A stretch of 64,000 bases of DNA. It comes from a bacterium. Its GTDB lineage: Bacteria > Sysuimicrobiota > Sysuimicrobiia > Sysuimicrobiales > Segetimicrobiaceae. Location of the stretch: NCBI GenBank assembly GCA_035307765.1, contig DATGHU010000044.1, positions 124,001-188,000 of the forward strand, written 5' to 3'. A model generated the notes under the pieces. It saw only the letters and a list, made by a program, of their open reading frames with translations, did not search any database and was not told the DNA's origin. The translations under genes and the position numbers were made by a program. Position 1 is the stretch's first letter, and every line of letters begins with the position of its first letter. Shown here piece after piece: positions 1 to 10,373 of this stretch.

Positions 1-1739
1 GACGCGTACCCGGCGAGGGTGGTGAGAAGATCCAGATCCGCCTGGTTCAACGTCGGCTCTATCGCTTCCACATCGATCACGCCGATGACGTCGTCGTTGC
101 TCACGATGGGCGCGCAGGCTTCCTGTGTCACCCGGGGATCCGTCGCCACATAGTCGGGGTCGCCGGCGACGTCGGTGACCAGAACCGCCTTACCGGTGCG
201 GGCGACTCGTCCAATCACCCCCCGTGTGGTGGGCACGAGATCATCTGCGTTGGTGTAGCCCCGGTGGGCCATCAGCCGGAGGTGCCCGCCGTCCAACAGC
301 CGGACCGTCGCCAGCGCGTAGTTGAGCGTCGTATGCAGTTCTTCAACCAGCGTGTCGAGGAGCTCGGTGGGCCGCAGCGAGCTGGCCACCCGGGTCACCG
401 CTCGGTTCAGCAGCGCAAGCTGATGGGCTTTCCGCTCGGCTTCTTCCAGCAGCTGGACGTTCTGCGCCGTCAAGGCTTTGACGCGGGCCAGCGTTTGCTG
501 CGATTCCTGATAGAGGCGGGCGTTGTTGACCACCAGCGCGGCCTGCGCGGCCAGCAGGGCTACGGCGCGCTCCTGGTGTTCGGTAAAATAGTCGGGGATC
601 GGTTTGGTCGCGGCGAGGATCCCGACAGGTTCGGATCCCGCGAGAAGCGGCACGAAGATGGCGGAACGCACCCGCCCTGACCCGAAGATCTCCGCGCTGC
701 GCGGTGCCCGTCGCGGATCGCGCTCGTAGTTGGCGATTCGCACCGGCCGACGCTGCGCCAATACCCATCCCGTCGCGCCTCGGTCGAGCTCCCCCGGCTC
801 GGGCCTGAGCAGGGCGGGGTCGATCCCTGGGGTGCGGGCTAGGACGACGTCATCCCCGGACGGCCCTCGGAGGATGATCCACAGCATGTCGGGCTTGGTA
901 ATCCGCTCCACGTTGTCGGCCAGCCGATTGAGCAGCTCGTCGAGGTCGAGCGTCTGGAGCAGGGCGGTCACCGCGCGGTGCACACCGACGAGTTCGTGCG
1001 TGATCTGGGTGCGGGAGGCGTACAAGAGGAGGACGATCTCCGCGATGATCGCGGGGATGAGGACGTACCCGATCTCCGGCGCCCGCGCCCCCGCACCCAA
1101 AAACAGGAGGGTGATGACCAGGCCGGATGCTCCGAGCACCGCGGTGGCGCTCACGCGGATCAGCATGTTGCCGGTCAAAATCCGCCAGAACGGTTCCCGG
1201 CGATTGACGGCAAGCGAGGCGCTGACCTGGACGGACGTTGCCAGGACGTAGACCACAATGCTTCCGATGACTGCCGGGAGAATGGCCTCGCTGGCCCGCG
1301 AAAGATCCGGGAGGCGGAGGGAGGGGGCACCCGACTGGATCATGTTCCACGTCAACCCGGTCAGGAGCACGGTGAGCGTGCGCTGCCCCGCATTGAACGC
1401 GGTCTTCTCCAGCGATCGGCGCCGCAGGACGCCGTTGCCGACCGCCATCCCGATCCCCGCGATGAGTGCCGCCGGGCCCGGGCCGATGATCAGGATCGCC
1501 GGCAGCGTCACGACGGGGCCGAAGGTCTGATAGCCGGCCTGGGGCAGGGGGATGGACAGCCATTCCATCAGAATGGCCAGGAACGCGAAGATGACGAGGA
1601 TCCCGGGGGAGCCGAGCGGCGCCCCGCGCAGGGCCTCCAGCAGCGCCATCCCCCCGAAGACCGGCGAGCCCCAGATGATGATCACACGGCCGAGGGTACG
1701 TAGGCGGTCTGCCAATTCGGGTGGGCTCCCGGAATGCAC
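1..1739 (-). CDS. Membrane sensor with tandem GAF domains (partial, runs off left edge)
   Basis: This frame is open from the GTG at 1739 to the window edge, so the stop and any C-terminal output domain (kinase, GGDEF or HD) are missing. The first ~260 residues hold about seven hydrophobic segments, including VIIIWGSPVFGGMALLEAL and IGYVLIPAIIAEIVLLLY. Two GAF-like regions follow, each with the usual run of a loss-of-identity core then a second-messenger-like pocket (around ILRGPSGDDVVLARTPG and around VRLLDGGHLRLMAHRGY). A helical linker (YQESQQTLARVKALTAQNVQ) joins them. It is probably a membrane-anchored signal sensor. The ligand is unknown. The GTG start follows an in-frame stop at 1763 with no strong ribosome-binding site; later GTG or TTG codons are possible starts. 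Confidence 0.75.
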   Translation of the reverse strand, partial: MHSGSPPELADRLRTLGRVIIIWGSPVFGGMALLEALRGAPLGSPGILVIFAFLAILMEWLSIPLPQAGYQTFGPVVTLPAILIIGPGPAALIAGIGMAVGNGVLRRRSLEKTAFNAGQRTLTVLLTGLTWNMIQSGAPSLRLPDLSRASEAILPAVIGSIVVYVLATSVQVSASLAVNRREPFWRILTGNMLIRVSATAVLGASGLVITLLFLGAGARAPEIGYVLIPAIIAEIVLLLYASRTQITHELVGVHRAVTALLQTLDLDELLNRLADNVERITKPDMLWIILRGPSGDDVVLARTPGIDPALLRPEPGELDRGATGWVLAQRRPVRIANYERDPRRAPRSAEIFGSGRVRSAIFVPLLAGSEPVGILAATKPIPDYFTEHQERAVALLAAQAALVVNNARLYQESQQTLARVKALTAQNVQLLEEAERKAHQLALLNRAVTRVASSLRPTELLDTLVEELHTTLNYALATVRLLDGGHLRLMAHRGYTNADDLVPTTRGVIGRVARTGKAVLVTDVAGDPDYVATDPRVTQEACAPIVSNDDVIGVIDVEAIEPTLNQADLDLLTTLAGYA

Positions 1740-1821
1740 GCTGCTGTATTCTGACTCTGTTCAGGAATGTATGCCCCCGTTGAGCGAGGCCTAGACAGGC
1801 GGTTCCCGAGGCGGGAGCGGA

Positions 1822-1864
1822 GGGTGTGCGGCCCCGGACGCCTTGGCGGCTAAGGGGCACACCC
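1822..1864 (-). terminator. Possible hairpin between DUF951 gene and GAF sensor
   Basis: GGGTGTGC (1822-1829) and GCACACCC (1857-1864) form perfect 8-bp arms, with further GC pairing inside. It sits just past the DUF951 stop in the direction of transcription. There is no T-run after it, so it may stabilise the mRNA end or be a Rho-assisted stop rather than an intrinsic terminator. Confidence 0.3.
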
Positions 1865-1892
1865 GGTGGGAGGCCGGGGCCGGTGGGGCGGG

Positions 1893-2135
1893 TTAGATTT
1901 CGGGCCGGGGCGGGGGGGCTGGCTCCGCCGGGGGGATGTCGGCCTGGCCGCGGCGCACGAACTCCTTGATCCGCCGCTCCAACTTGGGCCGGGGCATCAG
2001 AACCCGCCGGCCGCAGCCGAGGCACCGGATGCCGATGTCCGCTCCCAGACGCACGATCTCCCACTGGTCGCTCCCGCAAGGGTGGGTCTTTCGCGTGCGG
2101 ACAACGTCGCCGAGGTACAGTTTCAGCACCGGCAC
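1893..2135 (-). CDS. DUF951 family small protein
   Basis: An 80-residue basic protein with the DUF951 pattern: an N-terminal strand ([20 protein letters not shown]), then [23 protein letters not shown] with a CLGCG pair of cysteines. The family is small, widespread in Gram-positive-type bacteria and of unknown biochemical function; the HPCGSD and CLGCG cysteines suggest a possible metal site. It lies 7 nt after the spermidine-synthase-like gene and is probably the last gene of the heat-shock transcription unit. The proline-rich C-terminal tail is not part of the usual family. Confidence 0.88.
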   Translation of the reverse strand: MPVLKLYLGDVVRTRKTHPCGSDQWEIVRLGADIGIRCLGCGRRVLMPRPKLERRIKEFVRRGQADIPPAEPAPPPRPEI

Positions 2136-2142
2136 GGGGTCG

Positions 2143-3624
2143 TCACCGGATCGACGGGATCAGGGTGTCGGTGGGGGCATAGTCATCCGTCAGCAGGGGG
2201 ACGTCGCCGGTGTCGATCGGGGCGTCTAACAGGTCGGCCGCGTCTTGGACGATTCCCTCGATCCGGATCCGCCCCGTCCGCGCCGCCGTCTCGGCTTCCG
2301 CCAAGACCTCTCGGCGGTTGAGCGGGGGCGCTGCGGTCCCCACCAGGATGATGTTGCGAAGCGATTCCGGCGCGCCGCCGCCCACGGGAAAAACATAGAC
2401 GCTCGGGAACACCGAGCGAAACGTCTTGTAGATCGCCCGGAACAACCGGCTGTCCGGTCCGCGGACCGCCCCGATCACGTTGCTTGCCACCGCGCCGTGG
2501 GGGGTCAACCGGGCGGCGGCCTCCTGGTAGAACTCGCGCGTGGCGAGGTGGAAGGGGATGGTGTCGATGAGGTACGCGTCCAGGATGATGATGTCGTACC
2601 GCTCGGTCGCGCGCCGCAGCCAGAGACGACCGTCCATCACATGCACCCGGAGGCGCTCGTCGTCCGGGACGGCGAAGAACCGCCGCGACGTGGCGACGAC
2701 CGCGGGGTCGAGCTCCACGACCTCGATCATCGCGGTCGGGTAATCGCGGTGAAACCGGCTGGGGGCCGTGCCTCCTCCCATGCCCACAAAAAGCACCCGG
2801 TGGAAGCGGGGGGCGAACAGGACGGGAAGATGGAGATAATCGGTGTAGGGGAAGACTGTGCGCAGCGGGGCGTCCCGATCGCGCGCGCTCTGCCAGTAAT
2901 TGTCCAGCTTGAGGTAGCGGATGGCCCCCTCATCCGACACCGTGATGCGGTGGTACACCGTGTCCTGGGTGAAGACCGTGCCGCTTGCGCTCGGCGGTAC
3001 GCCCCCCGCGACCGTCAGCAGGCCCGCCGCGACGACCGCGGCGCCTCCGGCGGCGAGTCCCCCGCGGGCCCAAATTACCCCCAGGACGGCCAGCCCCATC
3101 TCGGTCATCCCCAGGATTTGGACGATCGTGCGGACCCCGAAGACGGAGATCAGCACGAACGCGGCCAGCAGCGTTCCGGCGATGCTCCCCAGCGTGCTCA
3201 GCGCGTAGAGCATCCCCGCGACGTTTCCCACCCCTTCAACCGACTGGGCCTTGAGCCGGACCGCGTACGGCGAGACCGTGGCCATCAGCGCGGCGGGGAT
3301 GAAGAAGAGCGCCGCGCTGCCGAGCAGGGGGTTGCCGCGGGGCCCGTAGTCGTGGGCCGCGATCTGGCCGAGGACCGCGCCCGCGAAGTGTGGGATCGGG
3401 AATGTCGCCGCCCCCGCGGCGAAGACGAGCGCCAGGAACGGGCCCCGATGCGGCCACCGTGTGCTGATCCGGCCGCCGAGAAAGTACCCGAGGCTGAGCG
3501 CGGCGAGGAAGACCCCGATCAGGCTGCCCCAGACGTACACCGAGTTCCCGAAGTAGGGGGCGATGATCCGACTCGCGACGATCTCAAGGGCGAGGAGGAT
3601 CCCCCCGCTGATGAAGACGATCAG
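2143..3624 (-). CDS. Membrane-fused spermidine-synthase-like protein, probable CTG start
   Basis: An N-terminal block of about seven membrane segments is joined to a C-terminal Rossmann aminopropyltransferase or methyltransferase fold: [15 protein letters not shown] (nucleotide pocket), [19 protein letters not shown]. The only ordinary start in frame is GTG 3540, which would cut off the first conserved helix. Coding clearly continues upstream ([19 protein letters not shown], then YFGNS). No ATG, GTG or TTG is available there, but CTG at 3624 overlaps the clpB stop as CTGA, so I infer a translationally coupled CTG start. Substrate is unknown: such membrane-fused members are annotated as spermidine synthases, but few have been tested. 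GTG 3540 is the alternative. Confidence 0.8.
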   Translation of the reverse strand: MIVFISGGILLALEIVASRIIAPYFGNSVYVWGSLIGVFLAALSLGYFLGGRISTRWPHRGPFLALVFAAGAATFPIPHFAGAVLGQIAAHDYGPRGNPLLGSAALFFIPAALMATVSPYAVRLKAQSVEGVGNVAGMLYALSTLGSIAGTLLAAFVLISVFGVRTIVQILGMTEMGLAVLGVIWARGGLAAGGAAVVAAGLLTVAGGVPPSASGTVFTQDTVYHRITVSDEGAIRYLKLDNYWQSARDRDAPLRTVFPYTDYLHLPVLFAPRFHRVLFVGMGGGTAPSRFHRDYPTAMIEVVELDPAVVATSRRFFAVPDDERLRVHVMDGRLWLRRATERYDIIILDAYLIDTIPFHLATREFYQEAAARLTPHGAVASNVIGAVRGPDSRLFRAIYKTFRSVFPSVYVFPVGGGAPESLRNIILVGTAAPPLNRREVLAEAETAARTGRIRIEGIVQDAADLLDAPIDTGDVPLLTDDYAPTDTLIPSIR

Positions 3625-6263
3625 CTCAAGGATGATCCGGCCCCTCTCCCCCGCCGCACCGGGGCCGCGGCGGCGCCGCGCACCACGATCTCGCCGGCCT
3701 TCGCCTCGACGACGACCGTCTCCCCCTCTCGGATCTCGCCGGCCAGGAGGGCGCGGCTGATCGCGTTCTCCACGGTGCGCTGGATGAGCCGTCGCAGCGG
3801 GCGCGCGCCGAAGTCGGGACTGTAGCCCTCGCGGGCCAGGTAGGCTTTCGCCTCCTTTGTGACTTCAAGCTGCACTCGGCGCTCGGCGAGGCGCGCCGCC
3901 AAGGCGCCCAACTGCAGGTCCACGATCCGCACGAGATCCTCGCGGCTCAGCGGACGGAAGACGATGATCTCATCGATCCGGTTCAGAAACTCGGGTCGAA
4001 GCGTCCGCCGGAGTTCCTCCTGGATCTGCACCCGCACCAGCTCGAACGCCGGCTGGTCCGCCGGGTCCAGATTGCGGAGGTACTGGCTGCCGAGGTTGCT
4101 GGTCATGATGATGATCGTATGGCGGAAGTCGACGGTGCGCCCTTGTCCGTCGGTCAGCCGTCCGTCCTCGAGGATCTGCAGCAGCACGTTGAAGACGTCG
4201 GCGTGGGCCTTCTCGATTTCGTCAAAGAGGACCACGCGGTAGGGGCGGCGGCGCACCGCTTCGGTGAGCTGGCCGCCCTCATCGTACCCGATGTAGCCAG
4301 GCGGGGCGCCGATGAGCCGGCTGGTGGTATGCTTCTCCATGTACTCGGACATGTCGAGGCGTACCATCGCCTCCTCGTCGTCGAAGAGCAGGGCGGCGAG
4401 CGCCCGGGCCAGCTCGGTCTTGCCGACCCCGGTCGGGCCGAGGAAGAGGAACGACCCCACGGGGCGCTTCGGATCGGCCAGGCCCGCCCGGGACCGGCGG
4501 ATCGCGTCCGCCACGGCCCGGACCGCGTCGTCCTGCCCGACCAACCGCTCGTGCAGCCGGTCCTCGAGGTGGAGGAGCTTCTGCATCTCGCCCTCCATGA
4601 GGCGCGTCACGGGGATTCCGGTCCAGCGGCTGACGACGTCGGCGACATCCTCCGAGTCGACCTCCTCTTTGAGGAGCCGGCCCTCGCCCAGGGACTCCAG
4701 GCGGGTCTGCGCGGCGTTGAGCTGCTGCTCCAGGTCGCGGAGCGTCCCGTAGCGAAGCCGGGCGACGCGCTCGAGGTCGGCCGCCCGCTCCGCCTTCTCG
4801 ATTTCCCCGCGGGTCTCATCGATCTTCGTCCGGGTGGCCCTGAGCTCGGCGATCACCGCTTTCTCCCGGTCCCACCGCGTCCGCAGGGCCTGGCTCTGCT
4901 CCTTCAGGTTTGCGATCTCGCGCTCGATCCGGTCCAGCCGCTCACGGGAGGCCGGATCGGTCTCCTTGCGCAGCGCTTCCCGCTCGATCTCGAGCTGCAT
5001 GATCCGACGGTCCGCCTCATCAAGCGGGGCGGGCTTGCTGTCGATCTCCATCCGCAGTCGACTCGCCGCCTCGTCGATCAGATCGATGGCCTTGTCGGGC
5101 AGAAAGCGATCGCTGATGTACCGGTCCGAGAGGGTGGCCGCCGCGATCACCGCGTTGTCGGTGATCCGAACGCCGTGGTGGACCTCGTACTTTTCCTTGA
5201 GGCCCCGCAGGATCGAGATCGTCTCCTCGACGCTGGGCTCCCCCACCATGACGGGCTGAAACCGGCGTTCGAGCGCCGGGTCCTTCTCGATGTGCTTGCG
5301 GTACTCGTCGAGCGTCGTCGCGCCGATCGCGTGCAGCTCACCCCGCGCGAGCATGGGCTTGAGCATGTTGCTGGCGTCCATCGCCCCTTCCGCTGCGCCG
5401 GCGCCCACGACCGTGTGCAGTTCGTCGATGAACAGAATGACCTCCCCCGCCGACTCGGCGATCTCGCGCAATACCGCCTTGAGGCGGTCCTCGAACTCTC
5501 CGCGGAACTTCGTTCCTGCGATGAGCGCGCCAAGATCAAGCGCCACCACCCGCTTGCGGCGGAGTCCCTCGGGGACGTCGCCGCGCACGATCCGTTGAGC
5601 CAGCCCTTCCACGATCGCGGTCTTGCCGACCCCGGGGTCCCCGATGAGCACGGGGTTGTTCTTGGTCCGGCGGGCGAGTACCTGAACGACGCGGCGGACT
5701 TCCTCGTCGCGGCCGATGACCGGGTCGAGCTTGCCCTCCCGGGCCATCTGGGTGAGGTCCCGCCCGTACCGCTCCAGCGCCTGATACTTGGATTCCGGTG
5801 ACGCGTCGGTGACCCGCTGGCCGCCGCGGATCGTCTGCAGCGCGGCGTAGAGCTTTTCCCGATCGACGCCGGAGGCGGCGAGGAGACGGCCCGCGGCCGT
5901 GCCGCGGTCGCTGGCGACGGCGAGCAGGAGATGTTCGGTGCTGACGTACTCATCTTTGAGGCGCTGGGCTTCTGCCTGAGCGGTCTCCAGCGCCCGCCGG
6001 AAGCCCGGGCCGGCCGCCGGCTCCTCGGGTCCGTAGACTTTGGGCTGCCGCGCGAGCGCCTGCTCGAGCTGGTTCCGCAGCGCCTCGACGCCCACGCCGA
6101 TCCGGCCGAGCACGGAGACGGGGATCCCGTCGGGCTGGCTGAGGAGCGCGAGGAGGAGATCCTCCGCTTCCAGCTGGCCGTGGTGCTGTTCTTTGGCCAG
6201 CGTTTGAGCCTGGACGATCGCCTCTTGTGCCTTCTCCGTGAACCGGTCAAACCGCATCGCCAT
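3621..6263 (-). CDS. clpB: ATP-dependent disaggregase ClpB
   Basis: Full-length Hsp104/ClpB at 880 residues. The N domain ([18 protein letters not shown]) is followed by the first AAA+ module with Walker [14 protein letters not shown] near residue 205 and Walker [11 protein letters not shown]. The middle coiled coil (about 410-520, rich in E, R and L) comes next, then the second AAA+ module with [14 protein letters not shown] near 608, [11 protein letters not shown], and the C-terminal D2 small domain. It acts in the cytoplasm with DnaK, DnaJ and GrpE to pull apart aggregated proteins. It sits 17 nt after dnaJ in the chaperone operon and its stop overlaps the start of the next gene. The short Arg- and Gly-rich tail is not conserved. 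Confidence 0.97.
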   Translation of the reverse strand: MAMRFDRFTEKAQEAIVQAQTLAKEQHHGQLEAEDLLLALLSQPDGIPVSVLGRIGVGVEALRNQLEQALARQPKVYGPEEPAAGPGFRRALETAQAEAQRLKDEYVSTEHLLLAVASDRGTAAGRLLAASGVDREKLYAALQTIRGGQRVTDASPESKYQALERYGRDLTQMAREGKLDPVIGRDEEVRRVVQVLARRTKNNPVLIGDPGVGKTAIVEGLAQRIVRGDVPEGLRRKRVVALDLGALIAGTKFRGEFEDRLKAVLREIAESAGEVILFIDELHTVVGAGAAEGAMDASNMLKPMLARGELHAIGATTLDEYRKHIEKDPALERRFQPVMVGEPSVEETISILRGLKEKYEVHHGVRITDNAVIAAATLSDRYISDRFLPDKAIDLIDEAASRLRMEIDSKPAPLDEADRRIMQLEIEREALRKETDPASRERLDRIEREIANLKEQSQALRTRWDREKAVIAELRATRTKIDETRGEIEKAERAADLERVARLRYGTLRDLEQQLNAAQTRLESLGEGRLLKEEVDSEDVADVVSRWTGIPVTRLMEGEMQKLLHLEDRLHERLVGQDDAVRAVADAIRRSRAGLADPKRPVGSFLFLGPTGVGKTELARALAALLFDDEEAMVRLDMSEYMEKHTTSRLIGAPPGYIGYDEGGQLTEAVRRRPYRVVLFDEIEKAHADVFNVLLQILEDGRLTDGQGRTVDFRHTIIIMTSNLGSQYLRNLDPADQPAFELVRVQIQEELRRTLRPEFLNRIDEIIVFRPLSREDLVRIVDLQLGALAARLAERRVQLEVTKEAKAYLAREGYSPDFGARPLRRLIQRTVENAISRALLAGEIREGETVVVEAKAGEIVVRGAAAAPVRRGRGAGSSLS

Positions 6264-6280
6264 CGGCGTACCCTCGTCGT

Positions 6281-7270
6281 CTATGAATTGGCACGGACCT
6301 CGTGCAGCCGCCGCATCTCCTCCAGCAGTTCGCGATCGCGCGGGGAGAGTGGCTCGGGTAGCGAGAGGCGGACCTTGACCAGTTCGTCACCCGCCCCCGT
6401 TCCCCGCAGGTGAGGCAGCCCCCGCTCCCGGAGCCGGAACGTTCGAGCATCCCGGGTCCCCGGAGGGATCGTCACCGTCACGGGCCCGCCAAGTGTCGGC
6501 GCTTCGATGGTTCCACCGAGCGCCGCCGTCCATACCGGGACGGCCACCTCGCACAGCACGTCGTCGTCTTGGCGCGTGAAGGTCGGATGCTGGGCGATCT
6601 GCACCAAGAGATACAGATCACCGCCCTGCCCCTGACCTGCCACACGGATGCGCTGGCCGCTTCGCACGCCCTTGGGGATCGTGACCTCGATGCTGCGGTG
6701 CTCTCGCCCGCCGCCCGCGGGGATCGTGACGGTGCGCGCCGTGCCGCGGTAGGCGTCCTCCAAGGTGATCTCGACCGTGCCCTCCACGTCCTGGCCGCCG
6801 GTCTGCGGACCGGCCCCTCCCCCGCGGCGGCGGGCGAATTCCTCACCCCGGACCCCGCCCCGCCTCGAGCGCCCCTGGCCGCCGCGGCCAAGGTGCTCCG
6901 CGAGCCCCCCGCCCCCAAACTCCCCAAAGAGTTGCCGGAAAAAGTCGCTGAAGGACCCGAGGTCCTCAGGGGAGCCGTACACGGTATAGGTCCCGTCGCC
7001 CGACGATCCCCTTCCGCGGTGCAGCAGGTCTTCCCATCCGCCCCCCCGCTGCCGGAGGTCGAGGAGTTGATCGTACTTCGCCCGGCGCTCGGGATCATTC
7101 AGGACTTGATAGGCTTCGTTCACTTCTTTGAAGCGCGCCTCCGCCTGTTTGTCCCCCGGATTGACGTCCGGGTGGAGCCGGCGCGCCAGCTTTCGAAAGG
7201 CCTGACTGATCGCCTTTTGGTCGGCGGTGCGTTCGACCTCGAGGATGTTGTAGTAGTCCTTGAACTCCAT
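6281..7270 (-). CDS. DnaJ-type co-chaperone without zinc finger (CbpA-like)
   Basis: 329 residues from the ATG at 7270, where the family N-terminus [12 protein letters not shown] begins; the longer open frame upstream is grpE sequence read in another frame. The J domain has the HPD motif near residue 34 ([11 protein letters not shown]). A long Gly/Phe-rich and Arg-rich linker follows (~75-155), then the two beta-barrel C-terminal domains ([36 protein letters not shown]). No CxxCxGxG repeats are present, so it is type II/CbpA-like. It should stimulate DnaK ATP hydrolysis and deliver substrates. As the only J protein in the operon it probably serves as the main DnaJ here, though others may exist elsewhere. 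Confidence 0.94.
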   Translation of the reverse strand: MEFKDYYNILEVERTADQKAISQAFRKLARRLHPDVNPGDKQAEARFKEVNEAYQVLNDPERRAKYDQLLDLRQRGGGWEDLLHRGRGSSGDGTYTVYGSPEDLGSFSDFFRQLFGEFGGGGLAEHLGRGGQGRSRRGGVRGEEFARRRGGGAGPQTGGQDVEGTVEITLEDAYRGTARTVTIPAGGGREHRSIEVTIPKGVRSGQRIRVAGQGQGGDLYLLVQIAQHPTFTRQDDDVLCEVAVPVWTAALGGTIEAPTLGGPVTVTIPPGTRDARTFRLRERGLPHLRGTGAGDELVKVRLSLPEPLSPRDRELLEEMRRLHEVRANS

Positions 7271-7304
7271 CGCGTTCGTCTGCTCCGCCCGTCGTTCTCG
7301 GCCG

Positions 7305-7916
7305 CTACGGCGCGGGGCGCTCACTCCCGCCGACCACGGTGACCTTCGCCGGCCTGAGGATGTCGTCGTTGAGCAGGTAGCCTTTGAGGACCTCATTCGC
7401 CACCGTCCCGCTGGAGGGGCCGGAGGCCTGCGGCGGGACGACCCCCACCGCCTCGTGGAACTTCGGGTCGAACGGCCTGCCCACCGCCTCCATGGGGCGG
7501 ACGCCCACGGCCTCGAGCTGGCTCAGGATCTGACGATGGGTCATCCGCAGGCCATCGACCAGCGCCTTGCCGGATCCCCCCCCTACGTCGCCGAATGCCA
7601 GCGCCCGCTCGAGGTTGTCGAGCACCCCCAGCACCAAGCTGAGCATCTGCCGACGAGTCCGCTCCACCGCGTCCTGCCGGTCCCTCGCGGCCTGCTTCTT
7701 ATAGTTTTCCAGATCGGCGGCGGAGTGGAGGAAGTGCTGCCAGTTCCTCTGGGTATCCTCCCGCGCCTGCCGGAGCTTTGCCCTGAGTTCGTCGATCGTG
7801 AGGTCCTCCGGGCCGTCCGCGCTGAGCGCGCCGGAGTCCGCCGGTTGGCGGTGTTCCCCCGCCTCGCCCGCCGCTTCGTCCCCCTCTGGACGCTCGCCTC
7901 CGTGTTCCGTGCTCAT
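7305..7916 (-). CDS. grpE: Nucleotide exchange factor GrpE
   Basis: 203 residues. An acidic disordered N-terminus leads into the long dimerising helix (DELRAKLRQAREDTQRNW, AADLENYKKQ) and the C-terminal beta domain with the family motif GRPFDPKFHEAVGVV. It opens the DnaK nucleotide site to release ADP. ATG 7916 is preferred over GTG 7922 because GAGGT sits six bases before the ATG and would abut the GTG. It lies between dnaK and dnaJ with gaps of 47 and 34 nt. Confidence 0.96.
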   Translation of the reverse strand: MSTEHGGERPEGDEAAGEAGEHRQPADSGALSADGPEDLTIDELRAKLRQAREDTQRNWQHFLHSAADLENYKKQAARDRQDAVERTRRQMLSLVLGVLDNLERALAFGDVGGGSGKALVDGLRMTHRQILSQLEAVGVRPMEAVGRPFDPKFHEAVGVVPPQASGPSSGTVANEVLKGYLLNDDILRPAKVTVVGGSERPAP

Positions 7917-7963
7917 CTTCACACCTCGGTCTGCTCGCGCCTTGCTGTGTCCGTGGCGGACCG

Positions 7964-9877
7964 CTAGGCTTTGTCGGACGGTTTGAACTCGGCGTCGATG
8001 ACGTCCTCGCTCCCCTTGCTGCCGTCGGCGGACTCCGCCTTCGCCTCACCGGCGCCCGCCCCCGCGGTGGTGCGCTTATACATCTCCTCGCCGAGCTTGT
8101 AGCTGGCCTGTTGGAGGCCCTCGGTAGAGCGCTTGATCCGCTCGCCGTCGCCGGACTTCAGCGCTTCCTTGAGCTCGGCGAGCGAAGCTTCGACCTTTGC
8201 CCGATCCTCCGCGGAAACTTTGTCGCCGACCTCTTTGAGCATTCGCTCGGTCTGGTAGGCCAGGCTGTCCCCGCGGTTCTTGATCTCTGCGGCGTCGCGC
8301 TGCTTCTGATCTTCGGTCGCGTGCGCTTCCGCCTCCTTGACCAGTCGATCCACTTCCCCTTTGTCCAGCGTGCCCGTCCCGGTGATCTTGATCGACTGCT
8401 CGCGACTGGTGGCCTTGTCCTTGGCCGCGACGCTGAGGATCCCATTCGCGTCGATGTCGAACGTGACCTCGATCTGCGGCACGCCGCGGGGGGCGGGTGG
8501 GATGCCGTCGAGCAGAAACTTGCCCAGCGTGCGGTTGTCGCGAGCCATCGGCCGCTCCCCCTGCAGGACGTGGACGTCGACCGCCGTCTGTCCATCCTCC
8601 GCCGTGCTGAACGACTCCGCCTTGCGCGTGGGGATCGTCGTGTTCCGCGGAATGAGGATCGTGTTCACCCCACCAAGCGTCTCGATGCCCAGCGAGAGCG
8701 GCGTGACGTCGAGGAGCACGACCTCCCGCACCTCGCCGGCGAGGACGCCGGCCTGGATCGCCGCCCCCATGGCGACGACCTCGTCCGGGTGAACCTCCTT
8801 GTTGGGCTCCGTGCCGGTCAACCGGCGGACCAGTTCCTGGACACTCGGCATCCGCGTCGCGCCGCCGACCAGGATCACCTCGTTGAGGTCCCGCTCGGTC
8901 AGTTTCGCGTCGCCCAGCGCCTGCTTGAAGGGGCCGATGCAGCGCTCCACCAGGTCGGCCGTCAACTCATCGAACTTCGCCCGGCTCAGCACCATATCCA
9001 GGTGCTTGGGGCCGGTGGCGTCCGCCGTAATGAACGGGAGGTTGATCGAGGTTTGAACGACCGTGCTGAGCTCGATCTTCGCCCGCTCCGCTGCTTCACG
9101 CAACCGTTGGAGGGCCTGGCGGTCCGCTCGGAGATCGATCCCCTGCTGCTTCTTGAACTCGTCGGCCAGCCAGTTGACGATCCGCTCGTCGAAATCGTCC
9201 CCGCCGAGATGGGTGTCGCCGTTCGTGGCTTTGACCTCGTAGACGCCGTCCCCGATCTCGAGGATCGAGACGTCGAAGGTTCCGCCGCCGAGATCAAACA
9301 CGAGGATCGTTTTGGCGTGTTTCTGCTCCAGCGCGCGCCCGTAGGCGAGGGATGACGCCGTCGGCTCGTTGATGATCCGCAAAACCTTGAGGCCGGCGAT
9401 CTCCCCGGCGTTGCGGGTGGCGGTGCGCTGTGCATCGTTAAAGTAGGCAGGAACGGTGATCACCGCCTGCTCGACCTTTTCGCCGAGGTAGGCTTCCGCG
9501 TCGGTCTTGAGCTTTTGCAGGATCATCGCGGAGATCTCTTCGGGCGTGAACGTCTTTCCCGCCGCCGGGATGTGAACGACGGCCGTCCCGGTTTTCCCTT
9601 CCTCGACCTTGTACGGCACGATCTTCCGCTCGCTCTCCACCTCGCTGAAACGCCGTCCCATGAACCGCTTGATGGAGTAGACGGTGTTCTCCGGGTTGAG
9701 GATCGCCTGCCGGCGGGCCATCTGACCGACCAGTCGCTCCCCGGCTTTGGTGAAGCCAACCACAGACGGCGTGAGGCGGCTCCCTTCGGAGTTGGGGATC
9801 ACGGTCGGCTCGCCGCCGATCATCACCGCGATGACAGAGTTGGTCGTCCCTAGATCGATTCCCACAACCTTCGGCAT
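7964..9877 (-). CDS. dnaK: Hsp70 chaperone DnaK
   Basis: 637 residues, the normal length. The ATPase domain opens with [13 protein letters not shown], has [14 protein letters not shown] and [13 protein letters not shown], and ends at [14 protein letters not shown]. The substrate-binding domain follows ([17 protein letters not shown]), then a helical lid and a charged C-terminal tail ([13 protein letters not shown]) that resembles the conserved end of bacterial DnaK. It is the central ATP-driven foldase of the operon. The 85-nt gap to hsp20 contains a strong hairpin and no clear promoter, so transcription probably comes from the hspR promoter. Confidence 0.98.
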   Translation of the reverse strand: MPKVVGIDLGTTNSVIAVMIGGEPTVIPNSEGSRLTPSVVGFTKAGERLVGQMARRQAILNPENTVYSIKRFMGRRFSEVESERKIVPYKVEEGKTGTAVVHIPAAGKTFTPEEISAMILQKLKTDAEAYLGEKVEQAVITVPAYFNDAQRTATRNAGEIAGLKVLRIINEPTASSLAYGRALEQKHAKTILVFDLGGGTFDVSILEIGDGVYEVKATNGDTHLGGDDFDERIVNWLADEFKKQQGIDLRADRQALQRLREAAERAKIELSTVVQTSINLPFITADATGPKHLDMVLSRAKFDELTADLVERCIGPFKQALGDAKLTERDLNEVILVGGATRMPSVQELVRRLTGTEPNKEVHPDEVVAMGAAIQAGVLAGEVREVVLLDVTPLSLGIETLGGVNTILIPRNTTIPTRKAESFSTAEDGQTAVDVHVLQGERPMARDNRTLGKFLLDGIPPAPRGVPQIEVTFDIDANGILSVAAKDKATSREQSIKITGTGTLDKGEVDRLVKEAEAHATEDQKQRDAAEIKNRGDSLAYQTERMLKEVGDKVSAEDRAKVEASLAELKEALKSGDGERIKRSTEGLQQASYKLGEEMYKRTTAGAGAGEAKAESADGSKGSEDVIDAEFKPSDKA

Positions 9878-9922
9878 ACCCGTTCCTCCCGGCGGCGGCC
9901 TGGCGCCGCGTCACGGTGTCGG

Positions 9923-9952
9923 CCGGCGCCCGGGGATGAGCCCGAGCGCCGG
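9923..9952 (-). other. Strong stem-loop between hsp20 and dnaK
   Basis: Twelve-nt arms (9923-9934 and 9941-9952) pair at 11 of 12 positions around a 6-nt loop. No T-run follows on the minus strand, so it is unlikely to be an intrinsic terminator. A processing or mRNA-stability element separating hsp20 from dnaK is a reasonable inference. Confidence 0.5.
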
Positions 9953-9962
9953 CGCGCGGTTC

Positions 9963-10373
9963 CTAGCCGACCTGCACCTTCACCGACGTCGGTTTCACCC
10001 GCTCCGACTTGGGGATCTTCACCTCGAGCACTCCATCCCGGTAAGTCGCCTTGGCGTCGCCGCTGTTCACCTCGGTCAGGAGCGGCAGCGTGCGCATAAA
10101 CGTCCCGGTCCGTAGTTCGCGCCGAACGTAGTTGCGCCCCTTGTGCTCTTCCTCGGTCTTGGTTTGTCCTCTCAGCGTAACGGCGTCGTTCGTGACCGTG
10201 ATGTCGACCTGGGTGGGGTCGATGTTGGGGAGTTCCGCCCGGACGACGATCTCACCGTCGGTTTCAAACATTTCGACCGCCGGCTCCCACGCGGGCGTGC
10301 CGTCCCGGGGCAGTCCCCCACCGAAGGCATCGTCGAGCAAGCGATCCACCGATCGACTCAGGGGTCCACACAT
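9963..10373 (-). CDS. Small heat-shock protein Hsp20, N-terminus displaced by a frameshift
   Basis: An alpha-crystallin domain fills most of the 136 residues: WEPAVEMFETDGEIVVRAEL, VTNDAVTLRG and the C-terminal YRDGVLEVKIPKSE, close to the usual GVLTLTLPK-type ending. It is an ATP-independent holdase. The ATG at 10373 has no good ribosome-binding site and starts inside the normal N-terminal arm. The expected first residues (MNIVRWDPFQ) lie 31 nt upstream in another frame, after a strong site and overlapping the hspR stop. One extra base near 10374 separates the two. Either the gene is frameshifted or the assembly has an error. Confidence 0.9.
   Translation of the reverse strand: MCGPLSRSVDRLLDDAFGGGLPRDGTPAWEPAVEMFETDGEIVVRAELPNIDPTQVDITVTNDAVTLRGQTKTEEEHKGRNYVRRELRTGTFMRTLPLLTEVNSGDAKATYRDGVLEVKIPKSERVKPTSVKVQVG

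Noticed and set aside
2245-3825. Long plus-strand frame opposite the spermidine-synthase-like gene
   Set aside because: Rich in Arg, Asp and Pro with no domain; it mirrors the codon use of the real minus-strand gene, and it spans the end of clpB.
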